Made by a program: the position numbers and the translations under genes. Below, in pieces: positions 61,013 to 64,000 of a DNA stretch of 64,000 nucleotides. The notes under the pieces were generated by a model that searched no databases, was not told where the DNA came from, and was given only the letters and a program-made list of their open reading frames with translations. The stretch is from JANMJD01 sp963847945 (GTDB lineage: Bacteria; Actinomycetota; Acidimicrobiia; Acidimicrobiales; Ilumatobacteraceae), in NCBI GenBank assembly GCA_963847945.1, contig CAWKBX010000009.1:1302001-1366000 (forward strand), given 5' to 3'. Every line of letters starts with the position of its first letter. Position 1 is the stretch's first letter.

Positions 61013-61587
61013 GACACGACCTCCAGGTGCTCGACTATTCGGGGCGTGACAACGAAATCTGACGTCACCCTGCGGTGCCAGCTGGTTGGAACGGCTTGGA
61101 CGATGTGCACATTGCACCTCCTACCTCGGTTTTACGACCAATTCTCCCCCGGCTGTCAACCGTCGGGCCGGTACGCGTGGTCTTGGCGACGGGCGCGAGG
61201 ACGCCCGCAACGCTCCGGTCGAAACGAGGCGGTTCAGTGGCAAGGTTCGCCAGGGAGATCGAGGGTCGGTCGCGATCATCGGGCCGACCCGGTCGGGTAA
61301 GACGGTCAACGTGATCGCTGGCCTGCGCGACCGGCCCGGCCCGGCGGTGGTCGTGTCGATCAAACGCGACCTGATCGACGCGTCGATCGAGGTCCGCTCC
61401 AAGCGAGGCACGGTCGCGTTCGAGAGTTCGCCACGGTGAGCCTGGTCTCGACCGTCGCTCCCGAACAGGTGGTGCTCGCCACTATCGAGAACGGTGTCGT
61501 GACGCCTTTGGGGACCTGACGACGTTCGCAGTCGCAGGCGCCGATGGGCCGGCGTTTCGTATGGAGTCGACCCGCGTGGTCGAACTC
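61013..61587. other. Region of degraded sequence between two gene sets
   Basis: About 575 bases with no intact gene. It contains the promoter side of the repeat-protein gene and the conjugation ATPase fragment listed separately. The frames after 61440 do not read as a convincing protein. Confidence 0.6.
61250..61439 (+). pseudogene. Fragment of a VirD4/TraG-like coupling ATPase
   Basis: Reads G-S-V-A-I-I-G-P-T-R-S-G-K-T-V-N-V-I (Walker A), then P-A-V-V-V-S-I-K-R-D-L-I-D-A-S and R-G-T-V-A before a stop at 61437-61439. This is the start of the ATPase core of type IV coupling proteins that pump DNA or effectors. The rest is missing, so it is a remnant of a conjugative or integrative element. 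Confidence 0.6.
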
Positions 61588-62037
61588 CTACTCGCCGACT
61601 ACGACGTTCATTGCGGAGGAGTCGATCATCGTTGGGAATCGGTCGAACCAGCCGCGTTGGCCGAAGAGGACGGCGAATGGCAGGGTCCAGTTGGGTCGGG
61701 CCCCGAGGTGGAGCCGCCACAGGATTGCGTCGGCTTCAGAGTTTGGCGGAGGGACGAGGAGTAGGTCGACTTCGTAGATCGGGATGCGAGCGAACCGGGC
61801 ACCGAGGCCGAGGGGGACTTCGAAGATCGGCTCGTCGAGGGCTGGGTCGATTCCGAATCGGCCAAAGAGCGTGGCGTAGGCGACGGAGATTGGTGATCCG
61901 GAATCGACGACCGCCAGCATTACCTGTGGATGGTCGGCTACGGCGACGGTGACAACGGGGCGGCGAATGGGTTGCCCGTCAGGCAACGGGGGTTCACCGA
62001 GGTGCTGGTGGACGTACCGCCAGGAGGTGCCTGTCAC
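61588..62037 (-). CDS. Retropepsin-like aspartic protease
   Basis: A 149-residue protein from GTG 62035-62037. A-V-V-D-S-G-S-P is the aspartic protease active-site motif (D-T/S-G), and V-L-F-G-Q-R-G-W-F-D-R-F is the family's terminal segment. As a single-domain form it would act as a dimer. The gene follows the small gene at 62041 with three bases between stop and start. Substrate unknown. Confidence 0.78.
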   Translation of the reverse strand: MTGTSWRYVHQHLGEPPLPDGQPIRRPVVTVAVADHPQVMLAVVDSGSPISVAYATLFGRFGIDPALDEPIFEVPLGLGARFARIPIYEVDLLLVPPPNSEADAILWRLHLGARPNWTLPFAVLFGQRGWFDRFPTMIDSSAMNVVVGE

Positions 62038-62040
62038 CCG

Positions 62041-62226
62041 TCACCCGAGACCGACGAAGATCGGGTCGTCGGCTGCGGGGACTCGTTGCACGGTCGTGCG
62101 GATCGCGGGCATGGCATCAAGTAACTCGAACAGTTCCCCGAGGTTGTCGGCGTCGGCAACCACGACACCGTGGTCGTTGGTGGCGATCCAGCGGGCTCGG
62201 TAACGGTCGATCACTGCCTGCTCCAT
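62041..62226 (-). CDS. Small protein paired with the retropepsin-like gene (DUF5678-like)
   Basis: A 61-residue protein from ATG 62226 (M-E-Q-A-V-I-D-R-Y-R-A-R-W-I-A-T-N-D-H-G), ending R-V-P-A-A-D-D-P-I-F-V-G-L-G. A longer form from GTG 62244 is possible, but TACGAT six bases before ATG 62226 supports the shorter one. Small proteins of this type commonly precede retropepsin-like genes and might be substrates, inhibitors or regulators; untested. Confidence 0.65.
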   Translation of the reverse strand: MEQAVIDRYRARWIATNDHGVVVADADNLGELFELLDAMPAIRTTVQRVPAADDPIFVGLG

Positions 62227-62232
62227 GACCGC

Positions 62233-62238
62233 ATCGTA
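62233..62238 (-). promoter_or_regulatory. -10 box TACGAT, leaderless start
   Basis: TACGAT on the minus strand ends six bases before ATG 62226. Confidence 0.5.
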
Positions 62239-62426
62239 CCCCACGCCGCCGACGCGATTTCGGTGACCTCCGACCTCACCGGAGTCGTCGGACCGGCCGG
62301 CAGTGCCGGCGGGGAGGACGAGCAGAGCGCCGACGGTTCGGGTCGCTCGGCATGAGAACGCGCTGTGGCATCTCTGTACGCTGCGGTTGGGGTTAGGTGG
62401 CGATTCGGACGTCAGAGGGGGCAGCC

Positions 62427-63483
62427 GTGACGATCAGAGTGGTGCAGTGGACGACCGGAAACGTCGGCAAGGAGTCGGTGAAGGCGATCGTCGCCAATCC
62501 CGGCCTGGAGCTCGTCGGGTGCTACGCGTGGTCCGATTCGAAGGTCGGGGTTGACGTTGGCAGTCTCGTTGGCATTGGCCCGATTGGTGTTGTGGCGACC
62601 AACGATGTCGGGGCGCTGTTCGCCCTGGCACCCGACGTCGTCGTGTACAACCCGATGTGGCCGTCGGTCGACGAACTCGTCAACATCCTGGGTGCCGGGA
62701 TCAACGTGGTCACGACCGCAGCGTTCATCACCGGCGCTCGGCTCGGCGAGGACCGCCAGCGGCTCGTTGAGGCCTGTGAACGTGGGGGCGTCGTCGTTGT
62801 TCGGGACGGGGGTCAGCCCGGGCTTCGCCGAACTGGTGGCCATCACGGTCGCCGGCATCTGCAGTCGCATCGACAAGGTGACCGTCACCGAGACAGCAGA
62901 CACCACGTTCTACGACTCCCCCGATACCGAGAGGGCTGCCGGTTTCGGGCATCCGATCGATCATCCGGGGCTGCATGAGATGGCCAAGGCGGGCACCGCG
63001 GTGTTCGGCGAGGCGGTGGCGATGGTCGCCGACGCTCTCGGGGTCGAGCTCGATGCGATCGTCTGCGAGTCGGAGTTCGCCGAGACGACCACCGATCTGG
63101 TGATGGCATCGTGGACGATCCCGGCCGGCCACGTCGCCGGTGTGGCCGCCAGCTGGCAGGGTCGAGTCGGCGGCCGCACCGTTGTCGACCTCAACGTTCG
63201 CTGGAAGAAGGGGTCGACGCTCGAACCGCCATGGGTCATCGAAAGGGACGGGTGGGTGATTCGTATCGACGGACTGCCAACCGTCACCTCGTCACTCGAC
63301 TTCCTCCCGCCGGCCGACTTCGAGGCGTCCACCATCGAGGAGTTCATGGCGATCGGGCACATCATCACCGCCGTCCCGGCGCTCAACGCGATCCCGGCCG
63401 TCGTCACCGCCCCGCCGGGCATCGTCACCTACGCCGACCTCAGTTTCCCGATGCCTCGCGGCTGGGTCCGGGTGAGGAGCTGA
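62427..63483 (+). CDS. Dihydrodipicolinate reductase-like NAD(P)H dehydrogenase, one-base insertion
   Basis: About 351 residues once repaired. GTG 62427 follows GAGGGGG. N-terminal Rossmann motif W-T-T-G-N-V-G-K-E-S; the frame fails in a G5 run (62784-62788) after V-E-A-C-E-R-G. Removing one G gives A-S-S-L-F-G-T-G-V-S-P-G-F-A and the rest reads through. This fits the DapB-like or 2,4-diaminopentanoate dehydrogenase-like family often placed beside P450s in sterol or aromatic degradation clusters. The stop overlaps the next ATG. Confidence 0.8.
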
Positions 63484-64000
63484 TGACCATGAACGCGAAC
63501 CCCGACCAGCTCTACTACGACCCGTACGACGCGCAGATCAAGGCGTCTCCGTGGGCGACCTATCGGCGGATGCGCGACGAGGCGCCGCTGTTCTACAACG
63601 AGGAGCACGACTGCTTCGCGCTGTCGCGGCATGCCGATGTCGAGCAGGGATTGCGCAGGTTGGGGGACGTTGTCGTCGAGTCGTGGCGACGATCCTCGAG
63701 TTCGTCAAGTCGGGATTCGAGTTTCCCTCGGGGCTCGTGATCTTCGAGGATCCACCGACGCACACGATCCACCGCGGCCTGATGTCGCGGGTGTTCTCAC
63801 CGAAGGCGATCGCCGCCCTCGAACCCAAGATCCGTTCGTATTGTGCCACCGTGCTCGACCCGCTGATTGGTGAGACGCAGTTCGATTTCGTCGCCGACAT
63901 CGCCATGGAACTGCCGATGCGGGTGATCGGGATGCTCCTCGGCATCCCCGAGGCCGACCAGCCGAAGGTGCGCGACAAGGTGTTCAAGTCGCTGCACACC
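63483..64000 (+). CDS. Cytochrome P450, N-terminal part, two one-base insertions, cut by window end
   Basis: ATG 63483 overlaps the previous stop (TGATG). M-T-M-N-A-N-P-D-Q-L-Y-Y-D-P-Y-D, then an extra G in 63662-63666 and another at about 63691. With both removed, L-S-S-S-R-G-D-I-L-E-F-V-K-S-G-F-E-F continues to I-F-E-D-P-P-T-H-T-I-H-R-G-L-M-S-R-V-F, a typical P450 B'/C-helix region. The I-helix and heme loop are beyond the window. Together with the dehydrogenase it forms a probable catabolic operon. Confidence 0.82.

Noticed and set aside
61544..61777. Plus-strand open frames near 61.6 kb
   Set aside because: They are antisense to the retropepsin-like gene, which has clear family motifs.

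Overview
The window is a GC-rich chromosomal segment of an actinobacterium. The best fit is a member of Acidimicrobiia (Ilumatobacter/Microthrix-like), but that placement is an inference from gene style, not a computed phylogeny. It rests on disA next to radA, clpC, a SigR/RsrA-type thiol-stress sigma pair, DUF2510 and LysM-type cell-surface proteins, Pro/Thr-rich secreted proteins, and many genes that seem to lack a leader. At least fourteen starts have a TAnnnT hexamer ending 6-7 bases before the start codon.

Layout. 1-6.6 kb: catabolic genes (Rieske oxygenase, TIM-barrel isomerase, SnoaL-like protein, glutamine synthetase-like ligase, cytochrome P450, VOC proteins). 6.7-12.4 kb: a tight four-gene operon of circularly permuted ATP-grasp, alpha-E, ATP-grasp/alpha-E fusion and transglutaminase. 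12.5-17.2 kb: an ABC-2 exporter, a frameshifted AAA ATPase and a YihY protein. 17.2-21.1 kb: two class I glutamine amidotransferases, a putative dioxygenase-like protein and a MarR/PLP-enzyme pair. 21.2-23.8 kb: an ECF sigma factor with a membrane-anchored partner and a secreted paralogue sharing one small domain. 23.8-29.5 kb: MFS exporter, a probable selenocysteine-containing thioredoxin-like protein, disA, radA and a lipoprotein. 29.6-33.2 kb: a second ECF pair and two exported proteins. 33.3-42.8 kb: clpC, a cyclopropane synthase-like methyltransferase, a glycoside hydrolase-like lipoprotein, a polyprenyl synthase, an FAD oxidoreductase, and a third ECF locus with an MscS-like channel. 43.1-52.6 kb: hydrolase, epimerase, M23 peptidase, scramblase-like protein, an altered phosphatase, tilS, a zinc metalloprotease, an SDR, sigR/rsrA and a TetR regulator. 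52.7-58.3 kb: a giant surface protein, tRNA-Ser, a LysM/transglycosylase and tRNA-Arg. 58.3-61.6 kb: an accessory island at tRNA-Arg with integrase and conjugation-ATPase remnants around two unusual genes. 61.6-64 kb: a retropepsin-like pair, a dehydrogenase and a second P450 cut by the window end.

Two things shape how this should be read. First, at least seven genes are broken by single-base indels, mostly one extra G or C, often inside a G/C run, while both sides still read as good protein. This looks more like uncorrected long-read error than gene decay. Second, the thioredoxin-like gene at 25046-26080 has an in-frame TGA with no frame change, placed where the active-site thiol should be and followed by a SECIS-like hairpin. 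This is the strongest single biological signal here.
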